A stretch of 64,000 nucleotides of DNA from Pseudomonas putida (GCF_001636055.1 NZ_CP011789.1:5744625-5808624), one strand, 5' to 3'; numbered from the stretch's first letter, positions 9,315 through 18,877 are shown. The notes: a model not told the origin generated them from the sequence alone. Program-made: numbers and translations.

Positions 9315-11312
9315 TCAGTCTTCCAGCAGCTCTTCGGCGGTACCCAGGATGTTCTCCAGAGTGAAGCCGAACTCCTCGAACAGCGCGGCGGCCGGGGCCG
9401 ATTCGCCGTAGGTGGTCATGCCGATGACGCGGCCTTCGAGGCCGACGTACTTGTACCAGAAGTCGGCATGGGCAGCTTCGATGGCGATACGCGCACCCAC
9501 TTCCAACGGCAGTACCGACTGCTTGTAGGCAGCGTCCTGGGCGTCGAACACGCTGGTGCTTGGCATCGACACGACGCGGACCTTGCGGCCCTGCTCGCTG
9601 AGCTTTTCGAATGCCTGGACCGCCAGGCCCACTTCGGAACCGGTGGCAATCAGGATCAGCTCAGGCTCGCCGGCGCAGTCCTTGAGCACGTAGCCGCCAC
9701 GGGCGATGTCGGCGATCTGCTGGGCGCTGCGCTCCTGGTGCTGCAGGTTCTGACGCGAGAAGATCAGCGCCGAAGGGCCGTCCTTGCGCTCCAGGGCGGC
9801 TTTCCAGGAAACGGCCGACTCGACCGCGTCACCCGGACGCCAGGTGTCCAGGTTCGGCGTGCTGCGCAGGCTGGTCAGTTGCTCGATCGGCTGGTGAGTC
9901 GGGCCGTCTTCGCCCAGACCGATGGAGTCGTGGGTGTAGACGTGGATGACGCGCTGCTTCATCAGGGCCGACATGCGCACCGCGTTGCGGGCATATTCCA
10001 TGAACATCAGGAAGGTGGCGCCATAAGGCACCAGGCCGCCGTGCAGCGCCACGCCGTTCATGATGGCGGTCATGCCGAACTCGCGCACGCCGTAGAACAC
10101 GTAGTTGCCGCTGGCGTCATTGGCCTCGACGCCCTTGCACCCTTTCCACAGGGTCAGGTTGGAACCGGCCAGGTCCGCCGAACCACCGAGGAACTCGGGC
10201 AGCAGCGGGCCGAAAGCGTTGAGGGTGTTCTGGCTGGCCTTGCGGCTGGCGATGGTCTCGCCCTTGGCGGCGACTTCATTGATGTAGGCCTGGGCCTTCT
10301 CGGCGAAGTCGGCCGGCAGGTCGCCAGCAGCGCGGCGCTTGAACTCGGCGGCGAGTTCAGGGAAAGCCTTGGCGTAGGCGTCGAAACGCTGGTTCCACTC
10401 GGCTTCGGCCTTGGCACCGGCTTCCTTGGCGTCCCACTCGGCGTAGATGTCGGCCGGGATTTCGAACGGGCCGTGGTTCCAGTTCAGTTCCTTGCGGGCC
10501 AGGGCGATTTCGTCGTTGCCCAGCGGCGCGCCGTGGCAGTCTTCCTTGCCCTGCTTGTTCGGCGAGCCGAAACCGATGATGGTCTTGCAGCAGATGAGGG
10601 TCGGACGGTCGCTCTTGCGCGCGGTCTCGATCGCCATCTTGATTTCTTCGGCGTCGTGGCCGTTGACGTTGCGAATGACCTGCCAGTTGTAGGCTTCGAA
10701 ACGCGCCGGAGTGTTGTCGGTGAACCAGCCGTGGACTTCGCCGTCGATGGAGATGCCGTTGTCGTCGTAGAAGGCGACCAGCTTGTTCAAGCCCAGGGTG
10801 CCGGCCAGCGAGGCGACTTCGTGGGAAATACCTTCCATCATGCAGCCATCGCCCAGGAACACGTAGGTGTTGTGGTCGACGATCTGGTGGCCTTCACGGT
10901 TGAATTGCGCTGCCAGCACTTTCTCGGCGAGGGCGAAACCGACCGCGTTGGCGATGCCCTGGCCGAGCGGGCCAGTGGTGGTCTCGACGCCTGGGGTGTA
11001 GCCATATTCCGGGTGGCCCGGGGTACGGCTGTGCAGTTGGCGGAACGCCTTCAGGTCATCGATGGACAGGTCGTAGCCGGTCAGGTGCAGCAGCGAATAG
11101 ATGAGCATCGAGCCATGGCCGTTGGACAGCACGAAACGGTCACGGTCGGCGAAATTCGGGTTGCTCGGGTTGTGCTTGAGGTAGTCGCGCCAAAGCACTT
11201 CGGCGATATCCGCCATGCCCATGGGGGCACCTGGATGGCCGCTGTTGGCCTTTTGCACGGCATCCATGCTGAGGGCACGAATGGCGTTGGCACGATCACG
11301 ACGGCTGGGCAT
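9315..11312 (-). CDS. tktA: Transketolase
   Basis: 665 aa. A thiamine diphosphate enzyme that moves two-carbon units between sugar phosphates in the pentose phosphate pathway. The N-terminal part shows [18 protein letters not shown] and the ThDP motif [13 protein letters not shown] with the later Asn in [13 protein letters not shown]. The pyrimidine-domain signature [17 protein letters not shown] follows, and the C-terminal domain includes [11 protein letters not shown]. The start has AGGAGATAAGCG before the ATG. It heads the minus-strand run towards epd, pgk and fba. The 279-nt gap to the divergent regulator gene holds a palindromic operator nearer the regulator. Confidence 0.97.
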   Translation of the reverse strand: MPSRRDRANAIRALSMDAVQKANSGHPGAPMGMADIAEVLWRDYLKHNPSNPNFADRDRFVLSNGHGSMLIYSLLHLTGYDLSIDDLKAFRQLHSRTPGHPEYGYTPGVETTTGPLGQGIANAVGFALAEKVLAAQFNREGHQIVDHNTYVFLGDGCMMEGISHEVASLAGTLGLNKLVAFYDDNGISIDGEVHGWFTDNTPARFEAYNWQVIRNVNGHDAEEIKMAIETARKSDRPTLICCKTIIGFGSPNKQGKEDCHGAPLGNDEIALARKELNWNHGPFEIPADIYAEWDAKEAGAKAEAEWNQRFDAYAKAFPELAAEFKRRAAGDLPADFAEKAQAYINEVAAKGETIASRKASQNTLNAFGPLLPEFLGGSADLAGSNLTLWKGCKGVEANDASGNYVFYGVREFGMTAIMNGVALHGGLVPYGATFLMFMEYARNAVRMSALMKQRVIHVYTHDSIGLGEDGPTHQPIEQLTSLRSTPNLDTWRPGDAVESAVSWKAALERKDGPSALIFSRQNLQHQERSAQQIADIARGGYVLKDCAGEPELILIATGSEVGLAVQAFEKLSEQGRKVRVVSMPSTSVFDAQDAAYKQSVLPLEVGARIAIEAAHADFWYKYVGLEGRVIGMTTYGESAPAAALFEEFGFTLENILGTAEELLED

Positions 11313-11525
11313 CGCTTATCTCCTGAGGCTTGAATAAGTGGTGAAACGAAAAAAGGCGGCCATTTTCGCCCACTGGGGGCCTTGGGGGCAATGACGGATG
11401 GTCGCAGTCGGGGATTTTTCCTGTGATTGGCTGGCACTTCGGGTAAAAAACGTGGGACCAGCCTCATGCTTTGCGCGAGTGAACCCGCCCACACAGCCCC
11501 CGGAGCCAGGCATCAGCCACCCATC

Positions 11526-11555
11526 AGGCAATATCAAAACTTTTTGATATTGCCT
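11526..11555. promoter_or_regulatory. Perfect 14-bp inverted repeat, putative operator of the ArsR/methyltransferase regulator
   Basis: AGGCAATATCAAAA (11526-11539) and its exact complement TTTTGATATTGCCT (11542-11555) are separated by only CT. The last base coincides with the first base of a TTGCCA -35 box. An AT-rich palindrome like this is typical for ArsR-family dimers. Autoregulation is the likeliest use; control of divergent tktA, 214 bp away, is possible but less obvious. Confidence 0.8.
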
Positions 11556-11583
11556 TGCCAGGGCAACGATGCCTGTCTAGACT
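11555..11583 (+). promoter_or_regulatory. Sigma-70-like promoter of the ArsR/methyltransferase gene
   Basis: TTGCCA (11555-11560), a 17-bp spacer and TAGACT (11578-11583). The expected start of transcription is near 11590, only about two bases before the ATG at 11592, and no Shine-Dalgarno is visible, which suggests a leaderless or nearly leaderless mRNA. Confidence 0.55.
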
Positions 11584-11591
11584 GCCGCCCC

Positions 11592-12590
11592 ATGAACCTG
11601 CGTGCGCAAGCGATACCCCAGCAAAGCGACGCACTGGCTGCCCTGTGCAAGGCCAGTGGCGATGCGCTGCGCCTGAATGTCCTGCGCGCCCTGGCCAGCG
11701 ACTCGTTCGGCGTACTGGAGCTGGCGCAAATCTTCGACATCGGCCAGTCCGGCATGAGCCACCACCTCAAGGTGCTGGCCCAGGCCGAACTGGTGGCCAC
11801 GCGCCGCGAAGGCAATGCGATCTTCTATCGCCGCGCCCTGCCCGACAGCCTGCGCCAGGGCGGACGCCTGCACGCGGCCCTGCTCGAAGAAGTCGACGAA
11901 CTGGCCCTGCCGGACGATGTGCAGGCGCGTATTGCCCAGGTGCAGCAGCGCCGCGCGGCCACCAGCCAAGACTTTTTCCAGCGCGTCGAAGAAAAATTCC
12001 GTGCCCAGCAGGACCTGATCGCCGGCGTGCCGCAATACCGCGAAAGCCTGCTGTCCCTGCTCGACAAGCTGAGCTTTGGCAGCGACGCCAGCGCGCTGGA
12101 GGTTGGCCCCGGCGATGGCGGCTTCCTGCCCGACCTGGCGCAGCGCTTCGCCCAGGTCACGGCGATGGACAACAGCCCGACCATGCTCGAGCTGGCGCGC
12201 CAGGTCTGCGAACGTGAAGGCCTGGATAATGTAATCCTGCAGTTGGCCGATGCACTGGGTGCAACGGATGTGGAAGCCGACTGCGTTGTGCTGAACATGG
12301 TCCTGCACCATTTCAGCGACCCGGCCCTGGCCTTGCGCCTGCTGGCCAAACGGGTGAAGGCGGGCGGCAGCCTGCTGGTCACCGAGCTGTGCAGTCATGA
12401 CCAGGGGTGGGCGCGGGACGCCTGCGGCGACCTCTGGCTTGGCTTCGAGCAGGACGACCTGGCCCGTTGGGCCAATGCTGCGGGGCTGATCCCCGGGGAC
12501 AGCCTCTATGTTGGCTTGCGTAACGGTTTCCAGATTCAGGTCCGCCATTTCCAGCGGGCCGCTGGCGACACACACATCGGTAAATTTTAG
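11592..12590 (+). CDS. ArsR-family regulator fused to a SAM-dependent methyltransferase domain
   Basis: 332 aa. An N-terminal ArsR winged helix (about 10-95; ALCKASGDALRLNVLRAL, then SGMSHHLKVLAQAELVATRREG) is followed by a class I methyltransferase fold with motif I ALEVGPGDGGFL (about 174-185), acidic MDNSP and VVLNMVLHHF. It lacks the metal-binding cysteines of arsenic sensors. With metK only 12 nt downstream, it probably senses SAM or SAH and controls methyl-cycle genes, as described for the SahR group; that parallel is inference. The ATG at 11592 is chosen because the helix-turn-helix begins just after it; longer upstream starts would run through the operator. There is no ribosome site before it. 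Confidence 0.85.
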   Translation: MNLRAQAIPQQSDALAALCKASGDALRLNVLRALASDSFGVLELAQIFDIGQSGMSHHLKVLAQAELVATRREGNAIFYRRALPDSLRQGGRLHAALLEEVDELALPDDVQARIAQVQQRRAATSQDFFQRVEEKFRAQQDLIAGVPQYRESLLSLLDKLSFGSDASALEVGPGDGGFLPDLAQRFAQVTAMDNSPTMLELARQVCEREGLDNVILQLADALGATDVEADCVVLNMVLHHFSDPALALRLLAKRVKAGGSLLVTELCSHDQGWARDACGDLWLGFEQDDLARWANAAGLIPGDSLYVGLRNGFQIQVRHFQRAAGDTHIGKF

Positions 12591-12602
12591 GAACCCCTCG
12601 AG

Positions 12603-13793
12603 ATGAGCGAATACTCCCTTTTCACTTCCGAGTCCGTGTCCGAAGGGCATCCGGACAAGATCGCCGACCAGATTTCCGACGCGGTCCTGGACGCCATCAT
12701 CGCCCAGGACAAATACGCCCGCGTAGCCTGTGAAACCCTGGTCAAGACCGGTGTCGCCATCATCGCCGGCGAAGTCACCACCTCGGCCTGGGTCGATCTG
12801 GAAGACCTGGTGCGCAAGGTCATCATCGACATCGGCTACAACAGCTCCGACGTCGGCTTCGATGGCGCCACCTGCGCCGTGATGAACATCATCGGCAAGC
12901 AGTCGGTGGACATCGCCCAGGGCGTCGACCGCTCCAAGCCGGAAGACCAGGGCGCAGGCGACCAGGGCCTGATGTTCGGCTACGCCAGCAACGAAACCGA
13001 AGTGCTGATGCCTGCGCCGATCTGCTTCTCGCACCGTCTGGTCGAGCGTCAGGCCGAAGCGCGCAAGTCCAAGTTGCTGCCGTGGCTGCGCCCGGACGCC
13101 AAGTCCCAGGTCACCTGCCGCTACGAGAACGGCAAGGTGGTCGGCATCGACGCGGTGGTCCTGTCGACCCAGCACAACCCTGAAGTGTCGCAGAAAGACC
13201 TGCAGGAAGCGGTGATGGAGCTGATCGTCAAGCACACCCTGCCGGCCGAACTGCTGCACAAGGGCACCCAGTACCACATCAACCCGACCGGCAACTTCAT
13301 CATCGGCGGCCCGGTGGGCGACTGCGGCCTGACCGGCCGCAAGATCATCGTCGACTCCTACGGCGGCATGGCCCGTCACGGTGGTGGCGCGTTCTCCGGC
13401 AAGGACCCGTCCAAGGTCGACCGCTCCGCCGCCTACGCCGGTCGCTACGTGGCCAAGAACATCGTCGCTGCAGGCCTGGCCGAACGTTGCGAGATCCAGG
13501 TCTCCTACGCTATCGGCGTAGCCCAGCCGACCTCCATCTCGATCAACACCTTCGGTACCGGCAAGGTGTCCGACGACAAGATCATCCAGCTGGTGCGCGA
13601 GTGCTTCGACCTGCGCCCCTACGCGATCACCACCATGCTCGACCTGCTGCACCCGATGTACCAGGAGACTGCCGCCTACGGTCACTTCGGCCGTGAGCCG
13701 CAGCAGAAGACCGTGGGTGACGACACCTTCACCACCTTCACCTGGGAGCGCACCGACCGCGCCGCCACCCTGCGCGACGCCGCCGGCCTGTAA
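12603..13793 (+). CDS. metK: S-adenosylmethionine synthetase (methionine adenosyltransferase)
   Basis: 396 aa, normal length. Makes SAM from methionine and ATP. Signatures: [14 protein letters not shown] at the N-terminus (ATP/Mg site), [12 protein letters not shown], and the P-loop-like [19 protein letters not shown]. It starts 12 nt after the ArsR/methyltransferase stop and is therefore probably in one operon with its putative regulator. A clear intrinsic terminator follows at 13808-13842. ahcY and metF, the other methyl-cycle genes, lie 6-8 kb further on the same strand. Confidence 0.98.
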   Translation: MSEYSLFTSESVSEGHPDKIADQISDAVLDAIIAQDKYARVACETLVKTGVAIIAGEVTTSAWVDLEDLVRKVIIDIGYNSSDVGFDGATCAVMNIIGKQSVDIAQGVDRSKPEDQGAGDQGLMFGYASNETEVLMPAPICFSHRLVERQAEARKSKLLPWLRPDAKSQVTCRYENGKVVGIDAVVLSTQHNPEVSQKDLQEAVMELIVKHTLPAELLHKGTQYHINPTGNFIIGGPVGDCGLTGRKIIVDSYGGMARHGGGAFSGKDPSKVDRSAAYAGRYVAKNIVAAGLAERCEIQVSYAIGVAQPTSISINTFGTGKVSDDKIIQLVRECFDLRPYAITTMLDLLHPMYQETAAYGHFGREPQQKTVGDDTFTTFTWERTDRAATLRDAAGL

Positions 13794-13807
13794 ACACCCG
13801 GCCTGAC

Positions 13808-13842
13808 AAAAGCCCCTGGCGAGTGATCGACAGGGGCTTTTT
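13808..13842 (+). terminator. Intrinsic terminator of the regulator-metK operon
   Basis: AAAAGCCCCTG and CAGGGGCTTTT form the stem around a 12-nt loop, with a T run merging into the right arm, starting 15 nt after the metK stop. Confidence 0.9.
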
Positions 13843-13944
13843 CGTTTCCAGAAATTACTGCAAGTCCGTGTAATGCACTGATTACGTAGGCACTTTCCTC
13901 ATCTTGCCAGCGATCAGTCCATTGCGGTTTCCAAATGGGCAAAA

Positions 13945-13981
13945 TCAGGGCAGGATTTCCCTTTTTGCCGCCCTGCCCTGA
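13945..13981 (+). promoter_or_regulatory. 10-bp hairpin in the leader of the DUF1090 gene
   Basis: TCAGGGCAGG (13945-13954) pairs with CCTGCCCTGA (13972-13981) around a 17-nt loop, ending just before the AAAGAGG ribosome site of the following gene. It could be a 5'UTR control hairpin. No known riboswitch class was recognised. Confidence 0.45.
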
Positions 13982-13997
13982 AAAGAGGCTCTAGTTC

Positions 13998-14393
13998 ATG
14001 AAATCAGTTTCCACGCTCGTTCTGCTGGCTGCCGTCGGCCTGGCCACCGGCCCCCTGCAGGCCGCCCAGCCCGAGCCCGGCCTGACCGGCTGCGCCGCCA
14101 AGCGCAGCGCCATCGAAAACCAGTTGAGCGAAGCCCGCGCGCACAACAACAGTGCCCAGGTCGCAGGCCTGGAAAAAGCCCTGAGCGAAGTCACGGCCAA
14201 CTGCACCGATAGCAGCCTGCGCAAGGAGCGCGAGCAGAAGGTGCTCGACGCCCGGCATGAAGTGAACCAGCGCACCAAGGACCTGGACAAGGCCATGAAG
14301 AAGGGCGACTCGGAGAAGATCAACAAGCGCAAGGAAAAGCTCGCCGACGCCAAGAAGGAACTGCAGGAAGCGGTCGACGAACTCGAGCGCTGA
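13998..14393 (+). CDS. DUF1090 family periplasmic protein
   Basis: 131 aa. A Sec signal peptide (MKSVSTLVLLAAVGLATGPLQAAQ, cut after the second Ala of QAA) precedes a highly charged alpha-helical body with coiled-coil character. DUF1090 features include GLTGCAAKRSAIENQL, a second Cys in VTANCTD, and a Lys/Glu-rich C-terminal half (KRKEKLADAKKELQEAVDEL). E. coli YqjC belongs here. Its function is not known. Single gene with an unusual hairpin in its leader. Confidence 0.8.
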   Translation: MKSVSTLVLLAAVGLATGPLQAAQPEPGLTGCAAKRSAIENQLSEARAHNNSAQVAGLEKALSEVTANCTDSSLRKEREQKVLDARHEVNQRTKDLDKAMKKGDSEKINKRKEKLADAKKELQEAVDELER

Positions 14394-14439
14394 GGCCAAC
14401 GGCAAACGCGGTCGCTCCCACACAGGGCACCGCGGACCA

Positions 14440-14886
14440 TCAATGATTGCGAAACTCGGTATGACAGGCCTTGCACGCAGCCTCGACGCGGTCCATCGGT
14501 GCCTTCAGCCCAGCAGCATCCAATGGCTGGCTGCGGGTCACACCGACCAGCTCGCCGGTAACGCTCTCGAGCTGGCGGGCCAGGTCATGAAAACGCGCCT
14601 GGCGCTCCCAGACCTCAGGCCGGGCGCTGCTATCTCCCCCGTCACGAGCCTGCGGGAAGTGCTGCCAGGGTTCGTGGGCCAGGGTATCGAGCTTTACCGC
14701 CCCTTCGGCGAACCTCGCCCCATCGAACGGCAAGCGGCCGCGCAACATGCCGCCCAGGTCTTCGCTGGTCTTGAGCATGTCCTTGAAGATTGCCTTGCGC
14801 TGGCCCAATGGCGAGTTCGGATCGACACGCTCGCAAGCGGTCAGCGTCAGGGTGGCGAGCAGTACTACGGTCAATCGCTTGAACAT
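14440..14886 (-). CDS. Cytochrome c'-like lipoprotein with C-terminal CXXCH
   Basis: 148 aa from ATG at 14886; the longer frame from 14955 would bury the signal. The N-terminus MFKRLTVVLLATLTLTAC is a lipoprotein signal (lipobox LTAC). The body is predicted helical and ends with CKACHTEFRNH, a single c-type heme site near the C-terminus as in cytochrome c' (class II) proteins. This suggests a heme protein anchored on the periplasmic side of a membrane. Redox partner and role are unknown. It is convergent with the DUF1090 gene. Confidence 0.75.
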   Translation of the reverse strand: MFKRLTVVLLATLTLTACERVDPNSPLGQRKAIFKDMLKTSEDLGGMLRGRLPFDGARFAEGAVKLDTLAHEPWQHFPQARDGGDSSARPEVWERQARFHDLARQLESVTGELVGVTRSQPLDAAGLKAPMDRVEAACKACHTEFRNH

Positions 14887-15005
14887 CACGGTCTCTTCGG
14901 CCTGCATGAACGGGTCGCCAGTATCGCCGCCCGTCGGGCAAAGACCAATAGCCACACAAAAGACAAGGGCGAATTTTCATCTCCGCCCGTAACAGGACCC
15001 CGCTT

Positions 15006-16157
15006 ATGAAATCTGCTTTGCGCCCTCTGGCCTGGGTGCTCCCGGCCTTGGCCCTGCTGGCCGGCTGCAACGGCGGCGAGGGCACCAAGCCCGAGCCCCA
15101 CGCCATCGCCACCTATACCGGTGCCACCTGGCAAGATTTGCCGAGCGTCACTGACAGCGACCTGGTCGCAGGCTTCCAGGCCTGGCGCAACGGCTGCGAG
15201 AAACTCAAGCGCGACCCGGTCTGGGCTGCGACGTGCAGCGCGGCGGCTGCGGTTCCGGGCGATCCCGCCCAGGTACGTGCCTTCCTGCAACAGAACCTGC
15301 AGGTCTACGGCCTGCGCTCCGCCGAGAACAACGCCAACGGCCTGATCACCGGTTACTACGAACCGGTCTACCCAGGCAGCCTGACGCGCACGGCACAAGC
15401 CCAGGTCCCCGTCTATGGCCCTCCCGACGACATGATCGTGGTCGACCTGGCCAGCGTATACCCGGAGCTCAAAGGCAAACGCCTTCGCGGTCGTATCGAA
15501 GGTCGTGTGCTCAAGCCCTACGACACCGCCGAAGTGATCAACCGCCAGGGTGTGAAGGCGCCGGTGCTGGCCTGGCTGACCGACCCGATGGACCTGCAGT
15601 TCCTGCAGATCCAGGGCTCCGGTCGCGTGCAACTGGAGAGCGGCCGCCAGCTGCGCCTGGGCTACGCCGACCAGAACGGCCACCCTTACCGACCGATCGG
15701 CCGCTGGCTGGTGGACCAGGGCCAGTTGAAGAAAGAAGACGTGACCATGGGCAGCATCCACGCCTGGGCCCAGGCCAACCCACAACGGGTGCCGGAGCTG
15801 CTGGCGAGCAACCCGAGCTATGTATTCTTCGCCGCAGGCCCCGACAGCGACGAAGGCCCGCGCGGCTCGCTCAACGTGCCATTGACCGCGGGCTACAGCG
15901 TGGCCATCGACCGCAAGGTGATTCCGCTGGGCAGCCTGCTGTGGCTGTCCACCACCCGACCGGACGGCTCGCCGGTGGTGCGCCCGGTAGGTGCGCAGGA
16001 CACCGGCGGCGCGATCACCGGCGAGGTGCGCGCCGACCTGTTCTGGGGCACCGGCCCCGAGGCCGGCGAGCTGGCAGGGAACATGAAGCAGCAGGGGCAG
16101 ATCTGGATGCTGTGGCCCAAGGGGGCCGCTCTGCCTGAAGTGCCGAAGGTGCCGTGA
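15006..16157 (+). CDS. mltA: Membrane-bound lytic murein transglycosylase A
   Basis: 383 aa lipoprotein (lipobox LAGC, Cys21). MltA cleaves the glycan strand of peptidoglycan with formation of 1,6-anhydro-muramic acid. The MltA barrel (about 100-260) includes LITGYYEP and FLQIQGSGRVQL. The 3D domain near the C-terminus has the catalytic-type Asp in RPVGAQDTGGAI. The length fits the family. It stands alone, divergent from the cytochrome gene and convergent with the MAPEG gene across a REP hairpin. Confidence 0.95.
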   Translation: MKSALRPLAWVLPALALLAGCNGGEGTKPEPHAIATYTGATWQDLPSVTDSDLVAGFQAWRNGCEKLKRDPVWAATCSAAAAVPGDPAQVRAFLQQNLQVYGLRSAENNANGLITGYYEPVYPGSLTRTAQAQVPVYGPPDDMIVVDLASVYPELKGKRLRGRIEGRVLKPYDTAEVINRQGVKAPVLAWLTDPMDLQFLQIQGSGRVQLESGRQLRLGYADQNGHPYRPIGRWLVDQGQLKKEDVTMGSIHAWAQANPQRVPELLASNPSYVFFAAGPDSDEGPRGSLNVPLTAGYSVAIDRKVIPLGSLLWLSTTRPDGSPVVRPVGAQDTGGAITGEVRADLFWGTGPEAGELAGNMKQQGQIWMLWPKGAALPEVPKVP

Positions 16158-16167
16158 TCGGGGGTTG

Positions 16168-16196
16168 AGCTATTGCGGGGCAAGCCCGCGATAGCT
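16168..16196. repeat. REP-like hairpin between convergent genes
   Basis: AGCTAT-t-GCGGG and CCCGC-g-ATAGCT pair around GCAAG. Its position between mltA and the oppositely oriented MAPEG gene suggests a shared transcription end. Confidence 0.6.
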
Positions 16197-16583
16197 TCAT
16201 GCCGATACCACGAACAACGACACGATCAACGCCAATCCGGCGAACCACACCAGCGAGCGCAACGCTGCCCAGTCCGCCAGGTAGCAGATGATGTACAGCA
16301 GGCGGCTGGTGATATACAGCACCGCCAGCACATCCTGGGTCACCTGCTCGGCGTTGCCGACGATATCCGCCACCAGCACCGCTGCGGCAAAGGCTGGAAA
16401 CGCCTCGTAGCCGTTCTGCTGCGCCGCATTGGCGCGCCGAGGCAGGCCCGAGAGCGTGTCGAGAAAGGCTCGCGGATCATGGTTGTCGCTCAAGCCAAAA
16501 CGGCCACTGGCGACTTTGGCAATCAATGCGCACAAAGGCGGCAGGACCAGGGCGATCAGGATGCACCACAGGGCAACGGTCAT
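16197..16583 (-). CDS. MAPEG family inner-membrane protein
   Basis: 128 aa with four predicted membrane helices: residues about 3-24, 60-78, 83-105 and 108-127. The pattern RANAAQQNGYEAFPAFAAAVL is typical of bacterial MAPEG proteins (membrane-associated eicosanoid and glutathione metabolism fold). The bacterial branch has no settled function. The gene starts 24 nt after the EamA transporter stop on the same strand, so the two are likely cotranscribed. Confidence 0.85.
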   Translation of the reverse strand: MTVALWCILIALVLPPLCALIAKVASGRFGLSDNHDPRAFLDTLSGLPRRANAAQQNGYEAFPAFAAAVLVADIVGNAEQVTQDVLAVLYITSRLLYIICYLADWAALRSLVWFAGLALIVSLFVVSA

Positions 16584-16607
16584 GGACAGGCTCCTCGTTC
16601 AGAAAGG

Positions 16608-17441
16608 TCAGAGCTTCATCACCAGCATGCCTGCCAGGACCAGCCCGCAAGCTAGGAGTCTCGGGCCGCCAAAAGGTTCTTTGAGATAGCGCATGCCCAA
16701 CAGCACCACCAGGATCACACTGACCTCGCGCAGCGCTGCCGCCTCCGCCACCGACCCCAGATGCATGGCCCACAACACCAGGGCATAACTCAGCAATACA
16801 CACAGCCCGACCGCCAACCCGAGTCGCCATTGGCTGCGCCAGAACAGCACGAAGGGTTCGCGTCGGGCCACGCCCGCCAGCACCGGGAACGGCCAGGCAC
16901 TCAGCAGAGTGAGCCAGACCAGGTAGTCCCACGGTTTACCCCACAGGCGCACCGCCTGGCCGTCGAACCAGGTGTAGCAGCCGATGCACAGGCCGATCAG
17001 CGCCACCACCGGCAGCATCGACCAGGGCAACCGATCACCGCCACCGCCCTGCCAGAGCAGACAAGCCATGCCGCAGGGGATCAGCAGGATGCCAATGATC
17101 TGCTGGCCGCTCAGCGACTCACCGGCGAAAGCCAGGGTCAGCCCCAGTACCACCAGCGGCGACAATCCACGCATCAGAGGATAGACCAGGCCCAGGTCAC
17201 CGACCCGGTAGGCCTTGATCAGCAGGACACGATAGACCTGCTCGGCCAGCGCCGAGGCCAGCAGCCACGGCCAGATCGCGGCCGGAGGGGGCTCGACGAA
17301 CGCCACCGCGAGCACCGCGAAGACCAGCGCCACCGCGTCCATGCTGGCGATCACCAGCAGGCGTTCTGCGCTGAACTTGATGAGGGTGTTCCAGGTGGCA
17401 TGCAGCAGGGCGGCGATCAGGACGAGGGAAGTTGCCAGCAC
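16608..17441 (-). CDS. EamA/DMT family transporter
   Basis: 277 aa with about ten predicted membrane helices in two repeated halves of the drug/metabolite transporter type. It opens with LIAALLHATWNTLIK and has VYPLMRGLSPLVV at the end of the first half; the second half has GSVAEAAALREVSVILVVLLGMRYLKEPFG. The substrate cannot be predicted. A GTG start at 17441 with AAGGAA upstream fits the first helix. It leads a two-gene unit with the MAPEG protein and is divergent from the antiporter gene. Confidence 0.85.
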   Translation of the reverse strand: MLATSLVLIAALLHATWNTLIKFSAERLLVIASMDAVALVFAVLAVAFVEPPPAAIWPWLLASALAEQVYRVLLIKAYRVGDLGLVYPLMRGLSPLVVLGLTLAFAGESLSGQQIIGILLIPCGMACLLWQGGGGDRLPWSMLPVVALIGLCIGCYTWFDGQAVRLWGKPWDYLVWLTLLSAWPFPVLAGVARREPFVLFWRSQWRLGLAVGLCVLLSYALVLWAMHLGSVAEAAALREVSVILVVLLGMRYLKEPFGGPRLLACGLVLAGMLVMKL

Positions 17442-17641
17442 GCGGAAGGTTCCTTGAACAAGACTCGCGTCACTATATACGCGATCCGGGCAGCGCCTGT
17501 AGGCGCCGCTTCAGCCGTGAATTGAGGAACGATCCTGATAATTCCGGTCATAAGGTGTGTCCCGAGTGCTCCGTCAGGCCATCAAAGAACTGCCCGAGCT
17601 GTTCGGGTTACGACTTGGAAGCCATTGTCACAGGATTCAGG

Positions 17642-18877
17642 ATGCTTGAATTAGTTGCCGCGTTCATCTGCCTCACCACCCTCCTCACCTATGTGAACTA
17701 CCGTTTCATCGGCCTGCCGCCCGCCATCGGCGTGATGGTCACCGCCCTGCTGTTCTCACTGATCCTGCAAGGCCTGAGCCTGATCGGCTTTCCCGGCCTG
17801 GAGGAACGCGTCGAAGGCTTGATGAACCAGATCGACTTCAATGACCTGCTGATGCACTGGATGCTGTCGTTCCTGCTGTTCGCGGGCGCGTTGCACGTCA
17901 ACCTCGGCGACCTGCGCAGCTACCGCTGGCCAATCGGCCTGCTCGCCACCATCGGCGTTCTGATCGCCACCGTGGTAATCGGCTATCTCGCCCACTGGGT
18001 GTTCGCGATGTTCGGCTGGGACGTACCGCTGATCTACTGCCTGCTCTTCGGCGCGCTGATCTCGCCGACCGACCCCATCGCGGTGCTCGGTGCACTGCGT
18101 ACCGCCAACGCCTCCAAACCGCTGAAGACCACCATCGTCGGTGAGTCGCTGTTCAACGACGGCACCGCGGTGGTGGTGTTCACCGTGCTGCTGGGCATCA
18201 TTCAGCTCGGCGAGACGCCAAGCGTTTCCGACACCGCCACCCTGTTCGCCCGCGAAGCCGTAGGCGGCGTGGTGTTCGGTGGGCTGATCGGCTACGCCAC
18301 CTACCGCATGATCAAAAGCATCGAGCAGTATCAGGTCGAGGTGATGCTGACCTTGGCACTGGTGATCGGTGGCTCGGCCATGTGCTACGAACTGCACGTG
18401 TCGGCGCCGATCGCCATGGTGGTAGCCGGCCTGATCATCGGCAACCTGGGGCGTAACCTGGCGATGAACGACATGACCCGTCGCTACATGGATGGTTTCT
18501 GGGAGCTGATCGACGACATGCTCAACGCCCTGCTCTTCGCCCTGATCGGCCTGGAGCTGTTGCTGCTGCCGTTCAACTGGCTGCACCTGGCAGCAGGTGG
18601 CGTGCTTGCGGTCGCGGTGCTGGCATCGCGCCTGTTGACCGTGGCACCAGCCATCGTCTTGCTGCGGCGCTGGCGCGAAGTGCCACGTGGCACGGTGCGG
18701 GTATTGACCTGGGGAGGCCTGCGCGGGGGTGTATCGGTGGCCCTGGCGCTGTCGCTGCCGGTGGGTGACGAACGCGACCTGTTGCTGTCGATCACCTACA
18801 TCGTGGTGCTGTCGTCGATCCTGGTGCAGGGGCTGACAATCGGCAAGGTGGTGCGACGGGTAAGCGCCCAGCCGTGA
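17642..18877 (+). CDS. Monovalent cation:proton antiporter, CPA1 (NhaP-type)
   Basis: 411 aa from ATG at 17642; the frame is open 70 codons further up, but that part is polar and unlike the family. It begins directly with a membrane helix and has 11-12 predicted helices. CPA1 motifs are present: ISPTDPIAVLGAL (ND/TDP ion site), GESLFNDGTAVVVF, and WGGLRGGVSVALALSLP in the last third. Exchanges Na+ or K+ for H+ across the inner membrane. It lacks the long cytoplasmic tail of some NhaP proteins. AGGATTCAGG precedes the ATG. A 15-bp hairpin follows the stop. Confidence 0.9.
   Translation: MLELVAAFICLTTLLTYVNYRFIGLPPAIGVMVTALLFSLILQGLSLIGFPGLEERVEGLMNQIDFNDLLMHWMLSFLLFAGALHVNLGDLRSYRWPIGLLATIGVLIATVVIGYLAHWVFAMFGWDVPLIYCLLFGALISPTDPIAVLGALRTANASKPLKTTIVGESLFNDGTAVVVFTVLLGIIQLGETPSVSDTATLFAREAVGGVVFGGLIGYATYRMIKSIEQYQVEVMLTLALVIGGSAMCYELHVSAPIAMVVAGLIIGNLGRNLAMNDMTRRYMDGFWELIDDMLNALLFALIGLELLLLPFNWLHLAAGGVLAVAVLASRLLTVAPAIVLLRRWREVPRGTVRVLTWGGLRGGVSVALALSLPVGDERDLLLSITYIVVLSSILVQGLTIGKVVRRVSAQP

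Noticed and set aside
9207..11333. 708-codon plus-strand open frame opposite tktA
   Set aside because: Antisense shadow of transketolase; the tktA translation has complete family motifs.
11577..13685. 702-codon minus-strand frame across the regulator and metK
   Set aside because: It spans two real genes and their operator region antisense; composition is that of a high-GC shadow.
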